A stretch of 64,000 nt of DNA, from assembly GCF_000559085.1 (NCBI RefSeq), contig NZ_JALN02000001.1, positions 3,658,001 through 3,722,000 on the forward strand, in the 5' to 3' direction. The DNA comes from Mycolicibacterium aromaticivorans JS19b1 = JCM 16368. Its GTDB lineage: Bacteria > Actinomycetota > Actinomycetes > Mycobacteriales > Mycobacteriaceae. The notes under the pieces are model-generated. The model saw nothing but the letters and a program-made list of their open reading frames with translations, ran no database searches and was not told the origin of the DNA. Both the position numbers and the translations under genes were made by a program. How positions within the stretch are numbered: the stretch's first letter is position 1; each line of letters begins with the position of its first letter. Shown here one piece after another: positions 16,088 to 27,374 of the stretch.

Positions 16088-17683
16088 GTGCACTGCGCAA
16101 TGGTGCTGCTCATGGCCCTGGTCGTGGCCGCGTGCGCACGGAACAGCGGTGAGCCACAACGTCAGGTGGCCGCGCCCGCCGAGCCGGGGCCGGCGGTGGT
16201 GCAGACCGCGGCCGGTGCGCTGCGCGGCGTGGTGGCCCCGGGCTATCGGGTCTTCAACGGCATTCCCTACGCGGCCGCACCGGTGGGGCCGCTGCGCTGG
16301 CAACCGCCGCAGCCGGCGGCGCCGTGGCCCGGTGTGCGTGATGCCACCAAGCCGGGCCTGCGGTGCATCCAGGACACCACATATGACCCCGACTACGGGC
16401 GGCCCACCGGAGAGGACTGCTTGAACCTCAATGTTTGGACCCCTGATGGTGCGAGCCGCTCCCATCAGAAGCCGGTGATGGTGTGGATTCACGGTGGTGG
16501 CTTCCTCAACGGCAGTGCCGACATCTACGACGCGCGCTGGATGGCCACCCAGGGCGACATCGTCGTCGTCACCGTCAACTACCGACTGGGGACCCTCGGG
16601 TTCCTGGCGGATCCCGCGTTGAGCCCGGACGGCGATGTCGGCAACTACGGTCTGGCCGATCAACAGGCCTCGCTGCGGTGGGTTCGTGACAACATCGCCG
16701 AATTCGGTGGTGATCCAACCAAAGTCACGATCGCCGGTGAATCGGCGGGTGCGATGTCGGTGTGCGATCACCTGATCGCGCCCGAGTCGACAGGCTTGTT
16801 TCGCGCCGCGATCCTGCAGAGCGGACCCTGCCAGGCGCAGGCCGATCGGCCCACCGCGCAACAGGTCAGCGCCGAGTACGCGTCCGCGGCGGGATGCACC
16901 GATCCGGCCGCGGTGGCGGCGTGCTTGCGTGCGCTGCCGGCCGATGCCCTGCGACGCGCCCCGCTCTATGTCGGGCTCGGCCCCGACAAGCTGACCGGTC
17001 CCGTCACCGGTACCGACCGGTTGCCGGTTGACCCGATGATCGCGTTCGCCTCGAGTCGGGTGCCCCGGATGCCGGTCCTCGTCGGCAGCAACGGTGACGA
17101 GTTCGCGATGTTCGCCGCAATCCAGTACCTCAAGGAGCGGCAGCTGCCGCCTTACCCGCAGTTGATGGCGAAGACGTTCGGCCCCGACGCGGCCGCGGTC
17201 GCCGAGCGCTATCCGCTGGATCGGTACGGGGGCAGTGTGGGCCTGGCGTATTCCGCCGCGGTCACCGACAGCGTATTCGCTTGTCCCGCTGACCGAATCG
17301 CGTCCAGCCTTTCGCACACCGGGCCGGTGTACGCCTACGAGTTCAACGACCGCACGGCCCCGGCGCCCGACCCGCTGCGCGCGGCCCCGTTCCCGGTGGG
17401 GGCCAGTCACTCGCTGGAGTTGCGGTACCTGTTCGACGTAGGCGGCGCCCGGCCGTTGGACCCTGCGCAACGCGTGTTGTCCGACCAGATGGTCGCCTAC
17501 TGGAGCCAGTTCGTGAAGACCGGCTCTCCCGAGGTGTCGGGGTTGCCGGTGTGGCCGGAGTTCGGCGCCGACGTGGCCACCGGCAAGCGGATATCGCTGC
17601 AGACCGGCGAATTGACGGTCACCACCGACTTCGGTTCGCGGCACCAGTGCCCGTTCTGGACCAGTCGCAGCGGTGCGCGCTAG
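16088..17683 (+). CDS. Carboxylesterase type B, lipoprotein
   Basis: This 531-residue alpha/beta hydrolase of the carboxylesterase/cholinesterase class would hydrolyse carboxylic esters at the cell surface. The N-terminus is a short lipoprotein signal with lipobox VAAC (Cys16 when counted from the GTG at 16088). The GGAG at 16076-16080 supports that start. Family landmarks are PYAAAPVGPLRWQPP, EDCLNLNVW, the oxyanion hole HGGGFLNG and the nucleophile elbow AGESAGAMS. The acidic residue lies in SNGDEFAMF and the catalytic histidine in GASHSLELRYLF. Substrate unknown. It lies divergent to the P450 and convergent to the TetR gene. Confidence 0.92.
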   Translation: MHCAMVLLMALVVAACARNSGEPQRQVAAPAEPGPAVVQTAAGALRGVVAPGYRVFNGIPYAAAPVGPLRWQPPQPAAPWPGVRDATKPGLRCIQDTTYDPDYGRPTGEDCLNLNVWTPDGASRSHQKPVMVWIHGGGFLNGSADIYDARWMATQGDIVVVTVNYRLGTLGFLADPALSPDGDVGNYGLADQQASLRWVRDNIAEFGGDPTKVTIAGESAGAMSVCDHLIAPESTGLFRAAILQSGPCQAQADRPTAQQVSAEYASAAGCTDPAAVAACLRALPADALRRAPLYVGLGPDKLTGPVTGTDRLPVDPMIAFASSRVPRMPVLVGSNGDEFAMFAAIQYLKERQLPPYPQLMAKTFGPDAAAVAERYPLDRYGGSVGLAYSAAVTDSVFACPADRIASSLSHTGPVYAYEFNDRTAPAPDPLRAAPFPVGASHSLELRYLFDVGGARPLDPAQRVLSDQMVAYWSQFVKTGSPEVSGLPVWPEFGADVATGKRISLQTGELTVTTDFGSRHQCPFWTSRSGAR

Positions 17684-18294
17684 CCGCTCCAGCGCGGGTG
17701 GGCCACCACGGCCAATGCTTCGGCGACATCGGCCGCCAGCGGCCTGCGGCGGTCTCCGCGATTCCTCACCCACTGCTGAAAGGCGAAATCCGCTGCTGCA
17801 AAGGATAATTGGACCAGCAGTCCGGGGCGCAAATCTTGGCTCGGGTCGGCGGTCATACGCGCAGCCACGAGCTGAATCATCTGTTCGCGGTCCGCGGTCG
17901 ACAGCAGCGTCGCCCGGTCGAGCAACTCGGGTGCGGTGAGGATCGCCGCGCGCCAGTTCTCCAAATCGACGTCCTCGAACGACCCGACCCGGCTGACGAT
18001 CGCGGCGGCCAGTGCGACGTCGGGTGACTCGTCGCGCGGACGACGCAGCAGCAGCGACGCGATCGCGGCATTGCCGCGCTGCACCGCTCCGAGCAGCAGA
18101 TCCTCCTTGGTCGCGACGTGGCGGAAGAATGTTCGCGGTGACACCGATGCTTCGGCGGCGATGTCGTCGGTGGTGACGTTGCCGAATCCTCGTGCGGCGA
18201 AAAGCCGGTAGGCCGCGGCGTGGATATCGGCGCGCACCTGCGCCCGCTGCCGGTCCCGCAGTGTCGGCGGCCGCTCGGCGGGCGGGCTGCTCAC
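17680..18294 (-). CDS. TetR-family regulator, last gene of the SDR operon
   Basis: The product is a 204-residue TetR protein. Its HTH is at about 18-62 (IHAAAYRLFAARGFGNVTTDDIAAEASVSPRTFFRHVATKEDLLLG, in part). The remainder is helical with ADFAFQQWVRNRG near the C-terminus, resembling the mycofactocin-type/AcrR-like subgroup. The GTG at 18294 overlaps the SDR stop (GTGA), so it is translated as part of the reductase-VOC-SDR-TetR operon; longer frames upstream lie inside the SDR. The stop overlaps the esterase stop by 4 bp. It is probably an autoregulator of this operon. Confidence 0.85.
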   Translation of the reverse strand: MSSPPAERPPTLRDRQRAQVRADIHAAAYRLFAARGFGNVTTDDIAAEASVSPRTFFRHVATKEDLLLGAVQRGNAAIASLLLRRPRDESPDVALAAAIVSRVGSFEDVDLENWRAAILTAPELLDRATLLSTADREQMIQLVAARMTADPSQDLRPGLLVQLSFAAADFAFQQWVRNRGDRRRPLAADVAEALAVVAHPRWSG

Positions 18295-19076
18295 CTGTAG
18301 GTTCCCATCCCGCCGTCGATGTTTATGGTCTGGGCGGTCATGTACGAGGCGTCGCGGCTGATCAGGAAGGCGACCACCGCGCCGATGTCGGCGTGGGTGT
18401 CGCCGATGCGGCGCAGCGGTACACCTTTGACGATCTTGTTGTAGATGTCGGGGTGTGCGTCGCTCCATCCTGCGACACCGTCGGAGTTGGCGAACGGGCA
18501 CACCACGTTGACCCGGATGTTGTCGACACCCCATTCCAGCGCAGCGACTTTCGACATACCGCGAATCGCCTCTTTGGCGCCGGCGTAGGCCCCGAACGAC
18601 TTCTGTCCGCCGGTGCCGCTGCCGGAGCCGAAGTTCACGATGGACCCGCCGCCGGCGGCTTTCAGCACCGGGTAGGCGGCCTGCATGAGGAAGAAGGTGG
18701 CGCGCGGACCGATGTCGAAGACGAGATCGTAGTCTGCCATGGTGATGTCGGTGAACGGTTTGGGTTCATCGGTGGCGATCGCGTTGTTGATCAAAGCGTC
18801 TATCCCACTGAACGATTCGACCGCGACGTCGATGATGTGCTGATAGCTGGAGTGGTCGCACAGGTCGGCGACCAGCGGGACGGCGTGCTGGTCATCGCGG
18901 AGGGCTCCGGCGACCCCGATCACCCCCGGGTCGCGGTCCACCAGCAGCACGGAGGCGCCGCGTTCGAGCAGCGCCGCGCTGATTCCGCGGCCGACGCCCC
19001 GGGCCGCCCCCGTGACGATCACCCGGTGACCGCTCAGCGATCCCGGATGCCAGTAGGTCGCGTCAGGGGACACCAC
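18291..19076 (-). CDS. Short-chain dehydrogenase/reductase
   Basis: This 261-residue classical SDR has the cofactor motif VTGAARGVGRG (residues about 20-31), an acidic residue ending beta-2 (LLVDRD) that suggests NAD(H), the NNA motif (LINNAIA), a catalytic serine region (NFGSGSGTGG) and YAGAK for YxxxK. The C-terminus SYMTAQTINIDGGMG is typical. The start is GTG 19076, overlapping the upstream VOC gene by 14 bp; GTG 19073 is also possible. It lacks the insertion described for mycofactocin-dependent SDRs. Its substrate may be an alcohol or ketone produced by the neighbouring P450 or esterase, which is speculation. Confidence 0.9.
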   Translation of the reverse strand: MVSPDATYWHPGSLSGHRVIVTGAARGVGRGISAALLERGASVLLVDRDPGVIGVAGALRDDQHAVPLVADLCDHSSYQHIIDVAVESFSGIDALINNAIATDEPKPFTDITMADYDLVFDIGPRATFFLMQAAYPVLKAAGGGSIVNFGSGSGTGGQKSFGAYAGAKEAIRGMSKVAALEWGVDNIRVNVVCPFANSDGVAGWSDAHPDIYNKIVKGVPLRRIGDTHADIGAVVAFLISRDASYMTAQTINIDGGMGTYR

Positions 19077-19530
19077 GATGTAACTCCTCCGATGTGCGTG
19101 CAGTACCCGGGAACTCGATGAATTCCACTGGTGTTCCGTCAGGATCCCTGACGAAGAACATCCGAACTCCGGCGATGTCGAACGGAGCCTGATCCGGCGG
19201 GAAGCCGGCCGCCTGCACCTGCCGGTAGGTGAGGTCGAGGTCGGTGACTGACAGCGAAATATTCTGGTTGCCGATGAATGACCGCTTCGCCGGGCGGCTC
19301 GCTGTACCCAACGACAGCAGCTCGATCGTCACTCCGCCGATCACGCCGCCCACCACCCGGCCCTGGTTTCCGTCGCCGCCGCCGAGTGCATGGTCGAACG
19401 GCTCGCCGGCCATGGTCTGGTCGAACAACACATCCATGCCGAGCAGCCCCCGGTAGAACTCCAGCGCCCGGTCCATGTCGGTGACTCCGACCACCAGGTG
19501 CGAAAACCGAAGGTCTCGAAGGCTTTCCAC
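19063..19530 (-). CDS. VOC-family protein (glyoxalase/dioxygenase fold)
   Basis: This 155-residue single vicinal-oxygen-chelate protein begins with LRFSHLVVGVTDMDRALEFYRGLLGM (in part; a metal His in the first strand) and ends with RMFFVRDPDGTPVEFIEFPG (metal Glu region). I chose the GTG at 19530 (VESLRDLRF), two bases after the stop of the upstream reductase gene. Longer frames lie inside that gene. Candidates in the family are methylmalonyl-CoA epimerase-like or ring-cleavage-like enzymes; specific activity is unassigned. Confidence 0.85.
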   Translation of the reverse strand: MESLRDLRFSHLVVGVTDMDRALEFYRGLLGMDVLFDQTMAGEPFDHALGGGDGNQGRVVGGVIGGVTIELLSLGTASRPAKRSFIGNQNISLSVTDLDLTYRQVQAAGFPPDQAPFDIAGVRMFFVRDPDGTPVEFIEFPGTARTSEELHRGVP

Positions 19531-19532
19531 GG

Positions 19533-20603
19533 TTACCCAGCCAGGTGGGGTGCGGCCCGGCCGGCAATCAGCGGCAGGTCGAGATACGTCTTGATGCCCG
19601 GGGCGGCTTCGCAAACATAGGGGATGGCGCTGATGCAGTGGTTGGCGGTGGCCACCACGCCCGGATTGCGCTTGAGGCCCTCCTCGACCGTTTCCGGTTG
19701 CAGCCCTTTGAAAGTCAGTGACACATCGCAGTCACCGGTGACCTCCACCTCGAAGCGTTCGCCTTTCTCGCCGAGCGTCCACGGCGGGTCGAGTTCCACG
19801 TCGCACATCAGCCAGTTCACCGCAGCCGTGACGACCGGCTCGTCGTCGACGATGGCCTGCCACTTGAAGCGCCGGGCGGCCACGGTGCCTGCCTCCATCG
19901 GAACCACCAGCTGGTCGGTTCCGTGGACGGCGACGGCGACCTCCTGTGTGGAGCGGATGCGCGGATCGGACCGGAACCCCAACTGGTCGGCGACCATGCG
20001 CACCGACTGTTTGAAGCCTGCTTCCAGAAGCGCGGCAATGGGTCCGCTCATCGCCTGCTCCGGTGTCAGGCCGAACCCCATCACCTCTCGCACCACCAGC
20101 GGTGCGTTGTAGGTGCGGATGTCGGAGAACTCCTCGGCGCGGACATGGGTGATGGCGGCCGTGAGGGCGGAGATCATCAGCGGGAAGCGCTCGGTGATGC
20201 CGCCGGGGTGGATACCGGAACCGTGCAACGTCGCGTTGCCTGCGGCGCACGCCTGTTCGAGAGCCTGCACCGCGGGATTCTCCCGGTCCGGGTAGACCCA
20301 CCCGACCGGGGTCACCACGTTCTTGCCGGAGCGCAGGATCTTGGCGACCACCGAATCGTCGGGAAGCAAGGGGGAGTACATGACGCAGTCGGCGTCCGTC
20401 GCCAGCAGCTCGTCGATGTCTGTCGTGGCGGCCACCCCGATCGGGGCTTCGCCGATCACGTCGCCGACATCGCGGCCGTGCTTGTCGGCGCTGTGAACCC
20501 AGCAGCCGACGAGTTCGAGTTCGGGATGGCGCAGCACGCCCTGGATTGCGGCCTTGCCCACACCGCCGGTTGCCCACTGAATGACGCGATACATAAGCGG
20601 CAT
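19533..20603 (-). CDS. DapB-like NAD(P)-binding amine dehydrogenase family protein
   Basis: The 356-residue protein resembles the dihydrodipicolinate-reductase-like/2,4-diaminopentanoate dehydrogenase family, which is abundant in mycobacteria. The Rossmann motif is QWATGGVGKAAIQGVLRHPE at the N-terminus, followed by ELVGCWVHSADKHGRDVG. A conserved HGSGIHPGGITERFPL follows near residue 130. Mycobacterial members are usually of unknown function. It is the first gene of a four-gene leftward operon. The ATG at 20603 is preceded by a region sharing the octamer TGTCAGGT with the P450 upstream region. An alternative start at 20594 is possible. Confidence 0.82.
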   Translation of the reverse strand: MPLMYRVIQWATGGVGKAAIQGVLRHPELELVGCWVHSADKHGRDVGDVIGEAPIGVAATTDIDELLATDADCVMYSPLLPDDSVVAKILRSGKNVVTPVGWVYPDRENPAVQALEQACAAGNATLHGSGIHPGGITERFPLMISALTAAITHVRAEEFSDIRTYNAPLVVREVMGFGLTPEQAMSGPIAALLEAGFKQSVRMVADQLGFRSDPRIRSTQEVAVAVHGTDQLVVPMEAGTVAARRFKWQAIVDDEPVVTAAVNWLMCDVELDPPWTLGEKGERFEVEVTGDCDVSLTFKGLQPETVEEGLKRNPGVVATANHCISAIPYVCEAAPGIKTYLDLPLIAGRAAPHLAG

Positions 20604-20712
20604 CGTATGTCGATATGGCAGTAACTGTCAGGTATTTCAGTGCGGAATCGGGCAGACGGCCCGTCGGTCGGACGTATCGTCCGGCAAGGGACCTAGCCAG
20701 TTGGGGGCGACC

Positions 20713-21396
20713 ATGGACAACACTCGTCTGGATCGCACCGGCGGCAGCGCCGGCATCGCTTTTGTCATCGCGACCGTGGTGGCCGCGCTGCTGACGGGTA
20801 AGCCCCCCGGGCCCGAGGCCAGCAACCAGGCCGTCCAACGATTCTTCATCGACCACCACAATCAAGTGGTGCTGCAGGGGTGGTTGTACGCGCTGGCAAC
20901 CGGGCTGGTGATCTGGTTCGCGGTCGCCGTCCGCCGGCTGCTTCACACCGCATCCGCCGGTCGCCATCTCGGCGATCTGTTCTTCGTCGGCACGGTGGCC
21001 GTCGCCGCGTTGTCTTTCGTCTCGATGTCGATCCGGATCGTTGCGGCGGGGGCGGCGCACGAGCTGTCGGCCTCCGCGGTGCGTGCGGTGGGCGCCGACT
21101 TCAGCCTGGTCTTGCTGGCGCTGTGCGGCTTCATCGTCGCTCTGGCCGCGACCGGCTACGTGGGCTGCGTGTTTTCGCAAGCCGTTTTGCCGCGCTGGAC
21201 CGGGTGGCTGGCCGTCATCGCTGCGGTGGTCAATGTGGTGGGGACGTTCAGCGTGTTCCTCGGCGGCGGCCCGTTCTCCATCGAAGGCGGGTGGGGAACG
21301 CTGCTACCCGTCGCCGCGACCGGAGTGTGGTACCTCGGGACCTCGGTCAGTCTGTATCGGGCCCACCAGACCGCCACTCGGGACCCGGCCGGGTAA
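20713..21396 (+). CDS. Small polytopic membrane protein of unknown function
   Basis: The 227-residue product has about six hydrophobic segments: GIAFVIATVVAALLTG, WLYALATGLVIWFAVAVRRL, DLFFVGTVAVAALSFVSM, FSLVLLALCGFIVALAATGY, WLAVIAAVVNVVGTFSVFLG and LLPVAATGVWYLGTSVSLY. The arrangement resembles DUF4386-like membrane proteins, but I do not recognise a function. The start is ATG 20713; upstream frame lies in the promoter region of the divergent reductase operon. It is followed by the S10 operon leader. Confidence 0.75.
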   Translation: MDNTRLDRTGGSAGIAFVIATVVAALLTGKPPGPEASNQAVQRFFIDHHNQVVLQGWLYALATGLVIWFAVAVRRLLHTASAGRHLGDLFFVGTVAVAALSFVSMSIRIVAAGAAHELSASAVRAVGADFSLVLLALCGFIVALAATGYVGCVFSQAVLPRWTGWLAVIAAVVNVVGTFSVFLGGGPFSIEGGWGTLLPVAATGVWYLGTSVSLYRAHQTATRDPAG

Positions 21397-21520
21397 TAGC
21401 GCGCGGCAATAATTGCCCGGTACGCCGCTGCGATCCGGGTCGGCTGGGCGTGTCGCGCGACGCGTCCAAACCGACCCGCTACCAGGCTTCGGGCGGGTTT
21501 AGCTGGCGCTCCGGCCGAAT

Positions 21521-21549
21521 TTGGCTGGTGCCGCGATCTAGGGCATACT
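21521..21549 (+). promoter_or_regulatory. S10 operon promoter and long leader
   Basis: TTGGCT (21521-21526), a 17-bp spacer and CATACT (21544-21549) form a good housekeeping promoter. It predicts a transcript start near 21556 and a leader of about 285 nt before rpsJ. No gene is visible in 21397-21840. The leader is G+C-rich and I cannot identify a specific ribosomal-protein autoregulatory fold. Confidence 0.65.
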
Positions 21550-21840
21550 GTTCGGGTTGCCTTGAGCCGGGTTCGCCTCCCATGCGGGAGCGTCCGCCCA
21601 AGGTGTACGACCGGCGCCCGAACGGGCGCGTCCGGTCCCCATCTCGGAGTGCGGCAGATTTATCCGTGCGTCGAGACTGCGTGAGGGCGACACACCCGAC
21701 CGCGGGGGTCGGAGCACCAGAGACAGGTAAAGAGCGGCGGCGACAGCCAGCGCTGTAACTGTCCGGCCATGGCCGGCGGGAACCGCGCATGACCACCGTG
21801 TCCCTCCATGGGACCAAGCAGGAGTGAAGGTAGGAGAAGC

Positions 21841-22146
21841 GTGGCGGGACAAAAGATCCGCATCAGGCTCAAGGCCTACGACCACGAGGCCATTGATGCC
21901 TCGGCGCGCAAGATCGTGGAGACGGTCACCCGTACCGGTGCGAGCGTGGTTGGTCCGGTGCCGCTGCCGACGGAAAAGAATGTGTACTGCGTCATCCGCT
22001 CCCCGCATAAGTACAAGGACTCGCGGGAGCACTTCGAGATGCGCACGCACAAGCGACTCATCGACATCCTCGACCCGACGCCGAAGACCGTTGACGCTCT
22101 CATGCGCATCGATCTGCCGGCCAGCGTCGACGTGAACATCCAGTAG
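21841..22146 (+). CDS. rpsJ: 30S ribosomal protein S10
   Basis: The 101-residue S10 is the first gene of the S10 operon. The sequence [42 protein letters not shown] and [20 protein letters not shown] is diagnostic. The GTG at 21841 follows a GTAGGAGAAGC ribosome site; in-frame upstream codons are not conserved. S10 also takes part in transcription antitermination with NusB. Confidence 0.98.
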
Positions 22147-22165
22147 TAGGGGAGTCGACGAACAA

Positions 22166-22819
22166 ATGGCACGAAAAGGCATTTTGGGCACCAAGCTGGG
22201 CATGACCCAGGTGTTCGACGAAAACAACCGGGTCGTCCCCGTCACGGTCGTCAAGGCCGGACCCAACGTGGTCACCCGCATCCGCACGCCCGAGCGTGAC
22301 GGCTACAGCGCTGTGCAGCTCGCCTACGGCGAGATCAGCCCCCGCAAGGTCAACAAGCCGGTCACCGGTCAGTACGCCGCCGCCGGGGTCAACCCGCGCC
22401 GGCACCTGGCCGAGCTGCGCCTCGATGACGAGGCTGCTGCCGCCGACTACGAGGTCGGTCAGGAGCTGACGGCGGAGATCTTCGCCGACGGCGCCTACGT
22501 CGACGTCACCGGGACCTCCAAGGGCAAGGGCTTCGCCGGCACCATGAAGCGTCACGGCTTCAAGGGCCAGGGCGCCAGCCACGGTGCGCAGGCCGTGCAC
22601 CGCCGGCCGGGCTCGATCGGTGGCTGCGCCACCCCGGGTCGCGTCTTCAAGGGCACCCGGATGTCCGGCCGCATGGGTAGCGATCGCGTCACCACGCAGA
22701 ACCTGTTGGTGCACAAGGTCGATGCCGAAAACGGCGTGCTGCTGATCAAAGGTGCGGTCCCCGGCGTCAACGGCGGGCTCGTCATGGTTCGCACGGCAGT
22801 CAAACGAGGTGAGAAGTGA
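22166..22819 (+). CDS. rplC: 50S ribosomal protein L3
   Basis: The 217-residue L3 starts [20 protein letters not shown]. The conserved core loop [20 protein letters not shown] sits near residues 115-135, followed by [26 protein letters not shown] sequence. The stop overlaps the rplD GTG (GTGA), so the two are coupled. Confidence 0.98.
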   Translation: MARKGILGTKLGMTQVFDENNRVVPVTVVKAGPNVVTRIRTPERDGYSAVQLAYGEISPRKVNKPVTGQYAAAGVNPRRHLAELRLDDEAAAADYEVGQELTAEIFADGAYVDVTGTSKGKGFAGTMKRHGFKGQGASHGAQAVHRRPGSIGGCATPGRVFKGTRMSGRMGSDRVTTQNLLVHKVDAENGVLLIKGAVPGVNGGLVMVRTAVKRGEK

Positions 22820-23472
22820 CTCTGAAGATTGACGTTCGCACTCCGGGCGGCAAGAAGGACGGCACGGTTGAACTACCGGCTGACCTCTTTGACGTCGAAC
22901 CCAACATCGCGTTGATGCATCAGGTGGTGACTGCGCAGTTGGCTGCCAAGCGGCAGGGCACGCACGCCACCAAGACTCGCGCTCAGGTCTCCGGCGGCGG
23001 CAAGAAGCCGTACCGGCAGAAGGGCACCGGGCGCGCCCGCCAGGGTTCGACCCGCGCGCCGCAGTTCACCGGTGGTGGCGTGGTGCACGGCCCGCAGCCC
23101 CGTGACTACAGCGAGCGGACCCCGAAGAAGATGATCCGCGCCGCACTGCGCAGCGCGCTGTCGGACCGGGCCCGCAACGAGCGGATCCACGCGATCACCG
23201 AGGTGCTGGAGGGGCAGACCCCGTCGACCAAGAGCGCCAAGGCGTTCCTGGCCTCGCTGACCGACCGCCGCAAGGTCCTGATCGTCATCGGCCGCACCGA
23301 CGAGATCGGCGCGAAGAGTGTGCGCAACCTGCCCGGTGTTCATGTGATCTCGCCGGACCAGTTGAACACGTACGACGTGCTCAACGCTGATGACGTGGTG
23401 TTCTCGGTCGAGGCCCTGAACGCCTACATCAGCGCGAATACAAAGGACGAAAAAGAAGGAGTGTCGGTCTAA
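22816..23472 (+). CDS. rplD: 50S ribosomal protein L4
   Basis: The 218-residue L4 contains the family loop [23 protein letters not shown] (in part) and a C-terminal region ending in an acidic tail (KDEKEGVSV). The GTG start at 22816 overlaps the rplC stop, and the last base overlaps the rplW ATG. In enterobacteria L4 autoregulates the S10 operon; no evidence for that is visible here. Confidence 0.98.
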   Translation: MTLKIDVRTPGGKKDGTVELPADLFDVEPNIALMHQVVTAQLAAKRQGTHATKTRAQVSGGGKKPYRQKGTGRARQGSTRAPQFTGGGVVHGPQPRDYSERTPKKMIRAALRSALSDRARNERIHAITEVLEGQTPSTKSAKAFLASLTDRRKVLIVIGRTDEIGAKSVRNLPGVHVISPDQLNTYDVLNADDVVFSVEALNAYISANTKDEKEGVSV

Positions 23473-23774
23473 TGGCAACCATCACCGACCCCCGCGACAT
23501 CATCCTGGCGCCGGTCATCTCCGAGAAGTCCTACGGACTGATCGAGGACAACGTCTACACGTTCGTCGTCGCTCCCGGCTCGAACAAGACGCAGATCAAG
23601 ATCGCCATCGAGAAGATCTTCAAGGTGAAGGTCGACTCGGTGAACACGCTGAATCGGCAGGGCAAGCGCAAGCGCACCCGCACCGGTTACGGACAGCGCA
23701 AGGGCACCAAGCGCGCGATCGTGACCCTGGCACCCGGCAGCAAGCCGATCGACCTATTCGGAGCTCCCGCCTGA
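23472..23774 (+). CDS. rplW: 50S ribosomal protein L23
   Basis: The 100-residue L23 starts with [20 protein letters not shown], followed by the loop [22 protein letters not shown] (in part). It forms part of the nascent-peptide exit rim and a docking site for trigger factor and SRP. The start codon ATG shares its A with the rplD stop codon TAA. Confidence 0.98.
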   Translation: MATITDPRDIILAPVISEKSYGLIEDNVYTFVVAPGSNKTQIKIAIEKIFKVKVDSVNTLNRQGKRKRTRTGYGQRKGTKRAIVTLAPGSKPIDLFGAPA

Positions 23775-23814
23775 CCCGGCGGGAACGACTGCAGATAGAA
23801 CTCAGGAATAGATA

Positions 23815-24651
<837 letters not shown>

Positions 24652-24666
24652 GCAGGAGATTAAGAC

Positions 24667-24944
24667 ATGCCACGCAGCCTGAAGAAGGGTCCGTTCGTCG
24701 ACGACCATCTGCTCAAGAAGGTCGACGTCCAGAACGAGAAGAACACCAAGCAGGTCATCAAGACCTGGTCGCGTCGTTCGACCATCATCCCCGACTTCAT
24801 CGGTCACACCTTCGCCGTCCACGACGGTCGCAAGCATGTGCCGGTGTTCGTCACCGAGGCGATGGTCGGCCACAAGCTGGGCGAGTTCGCACCGACGCGC
24901 ACGTTCAAAGGTCACATCAAGGACGACCGGAAGAGTAAGCGGCG

Positions 24945-24948
<4 letters not shown>
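24667..24948 (+). CDS. rpsS: 30S ribosomal protein S19
   Basis: The 93-residue S19 ([43 protein letters not shown]) has the standard length. Its stop overlaps the rplV ATG (ATGA at 24945-24948). It binds the 16S rRNA head together with S13. Confidence 0.98.
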
Positions 24949-26293
<1,345 letters not shown>

Positions 26294-26296
26294 CTC

Positions 26297-26713
26297 ATGC
26301 TGATTCCCCGTAAGGTCAAGCACCGCAAGCAGCATCACCCCCGGCAGCGTGGTATCGCCAGCGGTGGAACGTCGGTGTCGTTCGGTGACTACGGCATCCA
26401 GGCACTGGAGCACGCCTACATCACCAACCGGCAGATCGAGTCCGCTCGTATCGCCATCAACCGGCACATCAAGCGTGGCGGCAAGGTGTGGATCAACATC
26501 TTCCCGGACCGTCCGCTGACCAAGAAGCCCGCCGAAACCCGCATGGGTTCCGGCAAGGGTTCGCCCGAGTGGTGGGTGGCCAACGTCAAGCCCGGTCGCG
26601 TGCTGTTCGAGCTGAGCTACCCCAATGAGCAGATCGCGCGCGAAGCACTGACCCGCGCGATCCACAAGCTGCCGATCAAGGCACGCATCGTGACACGAGA
26701 GGAGCAGTTCTGA
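26297..26713 (+). CDS. rplP: 50S ribosomal protein L16
   Basis: The 138-residue L16 starts [19 protein letters not shown] and contains [28 protein letters not shown] (in part) near the A-site finger contact. Standard length. The stop overlaps the rpmC ATG by one base. Confidence 0.98.
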   Translation: MLIPRKVKHRKQHHPRQRGIASGGTSVSFGDYGIQALEHAYITNRQIESARIAINRHIKRGGKVWINIFPDRPLTKKPAETRMGSGKGSPEWWVANVKPGRVLFELSYPNEQIAREALTRAIHKLPIKARIVTREEQF

Positions 26714-26946
26714 TGGCTGTTGGCATCAGCGCCGGCGAACTGCGTGAGCTCACCGAAGAAGAGCTGACCGACAAGCTGCGGGAATCCAAGGAAGAGCTGT
26801 TCAACCTGCGCTTCCAGATGGCCACCGGGCAGCTGGACAACAATCGCCGGCTCCGCACCGTGCGTCAGGAGATTGCGCGCATCTACACCGTGCTGCGCGA
26901 ACGTGAACTGGGTCTGGCCGCCGGACCCGCTGGTGAGGAATCGTAA
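26713..26946 (+). CDS. rpmC: 50S ribosomal protein L29
   Basis: The 77-residue L29 has the two-helix core [33 protein letters not shown] (in part). It sits beside L23 at the peptide exit. The stop overlaps the rpsQ ATG by one base. Confidence 0.97.
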   Translation: MAVGISAGELRELTEEELTDKLRESKEELFNLRFQMATGQLDNNRRLRTVRQEIARIYTVLRERELGLAAGPAGEES

Positions 26947-27242
26947 TGGCAGAAACAAAGGGCACCAAGCACACTGAGCGCACCGAGGAGTCGCGCGGCC
27001 GCCGCAAGACGGTCATCGGCTACGTGGTCAGTGACAAGATGCAGAAGACGATCGTCGTCGAGCTGGAGTCTCGCAAGAGCCACCCGCTCTACGGCAAGAT
27101 CATCCGGACCACGACGAAGGTCAAGGCGCACGACGAGAATGGCGACGCCGGTATCGGCGACCGCGTCTCCCTGATGGAGACCCGCCCCTTGTCGGCGACC
27201 AAGCGCTGGCGTCTGGTCGAGGTCCTCGAGCGCGCCAAGTAA
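26946..27242 (+). CDS. rpsQ: 30S ribosomal protein S17
   Basis: The 98-residue S17 has the OB-fold core [20 protein letters not shown] and the family pattern [19 protein letters not shown] charged 20-residue N-terminal extension ([18 protein letters not shown]) precedes it. It is the last gene of the S10 operon and is followed by a terminator at 27269. Confidence 0.97.
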   Translation: MAETKGTKHTERTEESRGRRKTVIGYVVSDKMQKTIVVELESRKSHPLYGKIIRTTTKVKAHDENGDAGIGDRVSLMETRPLSATKRWRLVEVLERAK

Positions 27243-27268
27243 TTTCTCTGCGCGAGCAGACGTAGAAG

Positions 27269-27300
27269 CCCCCGCACGCCCGGCGTGTCGGGGGCCTTTG
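27269..27300 (+). terminator. Intrinsic terminator of the S10 operon
   Basis: GCCCCCGCACGC pairs with GCGTGTCGGGGGC around a 3-base loop and is followed by CTTT. A hairpin of nearly the same sequence ends the spc operon at 35810. It separates ribosomal transcription from the sulfatase gene. Confidence 0.8.
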
Positions 27301-27374
27301 CGTCTGGTGGCCTTCATGTCAGACTCGTGTCTGCTTGGCAATCTCACGGCAGCCTCGAGAAATGGGGAACGCGT

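Noticed and set aside
18291..19076. SDR as a mycofactocin-dependent dehydrogenase
   Set aside because: It sits near the mft genes, but the sequence is a compact classical SDR without the extra segment described for mycofactocin-coupled SDRs, and its own operon has a separate TetR.
21397..21840. Riboswitch or structured autoregulatory leader before rpsJ
   Set aside because: The leader is long, but I could not find a recognisable riboswitch core or a convincing ribosomal-protein binding mimic by eye.
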